Origin: Firmicutes bacterium UBA4975
GTDB taxonomy: Bacteria; Bacillota; Proteinivoracia; UBA4975
Length of the DNA: 6,559 nt
Direction of reading: 5' to 3'
Assembly (NCBI GenBank): GCA_002397155.1
Contig: DGZR01000072.1
Coordinates: forward strand, 26,524-33,082
Shown here: in pieces, positions 4,985-6,559 of the stretch
Numbering within the stretch: the stretch's first letter is position 1
Layout of the letters: each line of letters starts with the position of its first letter
Notes under the pieces: model-generated
The model's database searches: none
The model's input: the letters and a program-made list of their open reading frames with translations, nothing else
What the model was told of the DNA's origin: nothing
Translations under genes and position numbers: made by a program

Positions 4985-6283
4985 ATGACAAAGCACCAAA
5001 AGCTCCTGGACTACATCGAAAAACTGCCGGCGGGAGAGAAAATATCCGTGCGCCAGGTGGCCAAGGAACTGGCGGTCAGCGAAGGCACCGCTTACCGGGC
5101 AATCAAGGAGGCCCAGGCCCGAGGGCTGGTCAGCACCATGCCCCGGGTGGGGACTGTGCGGATTGAGCGAAAAGAAGAGCGCAGCATCCAGAGCCTGACC
5201 TTTGCCGAGGTTGTCAATATCGTCGACGGCAGCATCCTGGGAGGGCGGGGAGGTCTGCACAAGACCCTGAACAAATTCCTCATCGGGGCGATGGAGATAG
5301 GCTCCCTGGCCAAGTACGTCGAAGCCGGGAACCTGCTCATCGTGGGGGATCGGGAAGAAGCCCAGCTTCTAGCCTTGACCCGGGGGGCCAGCGTCCTGAT
5401 TACCGGGGGTTTTGAAGCTTCTCCGGCCGTGCGGGACCTGGCGGACTCTCAGGATGTCCCCCTCATATCCTCGGCCTATGACACATTTACCATCGCCACC
5501 ATGATCAATCAGGCTATCCACGATCGGCTGATAAAAAAAGAGATCATCCGGGCCGAAGACGTCATGGTGGGGACCCCCTTTTACCTGGAGGCCGGGGACA
5601 ATGTGGCCCAGGCCCTGGAACTGTCCAAAAAAAGCGGGCACAGCCGCTTTCCCGTCGTCGACGAACAGATGCGGGTAGTGGGCATAATCACCGGCCGCGA
5701 CCTGGTGGGGGTGACGGCCGAGACTCCCCTAAAAAAAGTGATGACCAAGAAGACCCATGGGGTAGAACTAAAAGCCTCGGTGGCGGCGGTGGCCCACAGA
5801 ATGGTCTGGCAGGGCCTGGAAATGCTGCCCGTGGTTGAAAATAAAAAACTAAAAGGCGTGGTCACCCGGGGGGATGTGATCAAGGCCCTGCAGCTAGCCC
5901 AGCGCCAGCCCCACGTGCAGATGACCTACTCCGACAACATCATCAGCCAGTTTCATTTCCAGGCCGAAGGGGAGAGGGCCGTCCTTCGGGGGAGCATGCC
6001 GACGGTGGCCATGGACCGGAGCGGAGGGGTTTCCCAGGGGGCTTTGCTCACCATCATGCTGGAGGCGGCCGCTGCCCTCATGCGCCGCCATCGTTTTGCC
6101 GACATTGTTCCCGAAGGATTCAGCGCCTACTTTTTACAGCCGGTCCCGCCCGAAAGGGAGCTGGAAGTGCGGGCCCGCCTCATCGACGCCGGCCGCCATA
6201 CGGGCAAGGTGGACATCGAGGTCTTCTGCGAAGGCAATATTCTCTGCAAGGCGATGGGGTCGGTCCAAAGCCTGAAAGACTAA
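4985..6283 (+). CDS. ytoI: YtoI-like regulator: HTH, DRTGG, tandem CBS and hotdog domains
   Basis: This 432-residue protein has four recognisable parts. Residues about 1-60 form a winged helix-turn-helix (VRQVAKELAVSEGTAYRAIKEA), a probable DNA-binding domain. About 66-178 is a DRTGG-type domain, with LITGGFEAS (138-146) at the signature position and Asp-Arg replaced. About 190-303 is a CBS pair; both repeats keep the GxxTxxD nucleotide-ribose motif (GIITGRD with Thr236/Asp239, GVVTRGD with Thr294/Asp297). About 315-430 resembles a PaaI/4HBT-type hotdog domain (GGVSQGALLTIMLEAAAAL, then a VDIEVFCEG strand), a fold that binds acyl-CoA. This is the layout I recall for B. subtilis YtoI, encoded near dnaE there. 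CBS pairs usually sense adenine nucleotides, so a regulator responding to energy or acyl-CoA state is plausible; its target genes are not known from this sequence. An extended -10 promoter and the AGAGGGTGA site support the ATG at 4985. dnaE follows after 46 bases, probably in the same transcript. Confidence 0.9.
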   Translation: MTKHQKLLDYIEKLPAGEKISVRQVAKELAVSEGTAYRAIKEAQARGLVSTMPRVGTVRIERKEERSIQSLTFAEVVNIVDGSILGGRGGLHKTLNKFLIGAMEIGSLAKYVEAGNLLIVGDREEAQLLALTRGASVLITGGFEASPAVRDLADSQDVPLISSAYDTFTIATMINQAIHDRLIKKEIIRAEDVMVGTPFYLEAGDNVAQALELSKKSGHSRFPVVDEQMRVVGIITGRDLVGVTAETPLKKVMTKKTHGVELKASVAAVAHRMVWQGLEMLPVVENKKLKGVVTRGDVIKALQLAQRQPHVQMTYSDNIISQFHFQAEGERAVLRGSMPTVAMDRSGGVSQGALLTIMLEAAAALMRRHRFADIVPEGFSAYFLQPVPPERELEVRARLIDAGRHTGKVDIEVFCEGNILCKAMGSVQSLKD

Positions 6284-6295
6284 GGACAAGCCGAG

Positions 6296-6311
6296 GGCCG
6301 AAAGACCGGCC
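6296..6311 (+). other. Short hairpin in the regulator-dnaE spacer
   Basis: GGCCG-AAAGAC-CGGCC gives a five-pair GC stem with a six-base loop, directly before the GGAGGGAGAG ribosome site of dnaE (6313-6322). There is no T run, so it is not a terminator. It might tune dnaE translation or mRNA processing; it may also be chance. Confidence 0.25.
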
Positions 6312-6329
6312 GGGAGGGAGAGTAAATAA

Positions 6330-6559
6330 ATGAGCAAGGGGAGTTTTGTTCACCTGCACAACCATACCGAGTACAGCCTTCTGGACGGGGCCCTGCGCAT
6401 TCCCGACCTGGTGGCGGCGGCAAAAAAGGAAGGCATGCCGGCGGTGGCCATCACCGACCACGGCAACATGTACGGCGTGGTGGACTTTTATAAAGCCGCC
6501 TTGGCCCAGGGCATCAAGCCCATCTTGGGCTGCGAGGTCTATGTGGCCCCCGAGTCCCG
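6330..6559 (+). CDS. dnaE: DNA polymerase III subunit alpha, N-terminal PHP domain (3' truncated by window edge)
   Basis: The first 76 codons are present and the gene runs off the right edge. The sequence FVHLHNHTEYSLLDGA, then AITDHGNMYG and GIKPILGCEVYVAP, is the classic start of bacterial DnaE, the replicative polymerase catalytic subunit. This part is the PHP domain. The candidate metal-binding residues His8, His10, Asp43/His44 and Glu69 are all kept, unlike E. coli DnaE (FVHLRVHSDYS, ITDFTN), where the site has decayed. A metal-bound PHP could provide intrinsic 3'-5' proofreading, as reported for some other bacterial polymerases; that remains inference without the rest of the protein. 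In Clostridia, DnaE usually works alongside PolC. The ATG is supported by GGAGGGAGAG upstream and by starting right before the conserved block. It probably shares a transcript with the YtoI-like gene. Confidence 0.95.
   Translation, partial: MSKGSFVHLHNHTEYSLLDGALRIPDLVAAAKKEGMPAVAITDHGNMYGVVDFYKAALAQGIKPILGCEVYVAPES

Noticed and set aside
6284..6329. Terminator between the YtoI-like gene and dnaE
   Set aside because: The GGCCG/CGGCC stem is only five pairs and has no T run, so co-transcription is more likely.
1..6559. Mobile element, CRISPR array, defence island or biosynthetic cluster
   Set aside because: There are no transposase, integrase, repeat-spacer or toxin-antitoxin signatures, composition looks uniform, and all recognised genes are housekeeping or metabolic. 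I see no complete new system here.

Overview
The window is a GC-rich, densely packed stretch of bacterial chromosome with every convincing gene on the + strand. Gene content points to a Bacillota (Clostridia-type) anaerobe: strong AGGAGG-like ribosome binding sites, a tiny RCKP-type rubredoxin-like protein, and a YtoI-type HTH-DRTGG-CBS-hotdog protein next to dnaE, an association recalled from Bacillus. The strong G/C preference at third codon positions suits a GC-rich lineage such as Moorella or Desulfotomaculum relatives. That placement is an inference from gene style; no marker gene here fixes it.

Left block (1-3395): the 3' part of an endonuclease IV-like TIM-barrel gene, a HAD-family phosphatase and an RNase R/II-type exoribonuclease. 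The first two junctions are TAAATG and TAATG, so the three are almost certainly one translationally coupled transcript whose promoter lies left of the window. After a 90-base gap comes a 35-residue Cys-rich zinc-ribbon/rubredoxin-like protein, followed by a good intrinsic terminator at 3404-3439. The block combines DNA-repair-like, phosphatase and RNA-decay functions; whether they share a pathway is unproven.

Middle block (3440-4600): a single-gene unit. An extended -10 promoter (TGTTATAAT) and a short leader with a Shine-Dalgarno precede a low-specificity L-threonine aldolase that starts at GTG, and a long hairpin closes the unit.

Right block (4601-6559): a 90-residue two-helix membrane protein of unknown function, a second extended -10 promoter (TGATATAAT), the 432-residue YtoI-like regulator, and the first 76 codons of dnaE (DNA polymerase III alpha, PHP domain). 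The regulator's leader has an inverted repeat that frames its ribosome binding site.

I see no mobile elements, CRISPR arrays, tRNA/rRNA genes or evident horizontal transfer. Most of the window is ordinary core genome. The points that merit a second look are the altered metal site in the endonuclease IV-like protein, the short RNase R outside its usual neighbourhood, the 35-residue Cys-rich protein, and the multidomain nucleotide/acyl-CoA sensor candidate beside the replicative polymerase.
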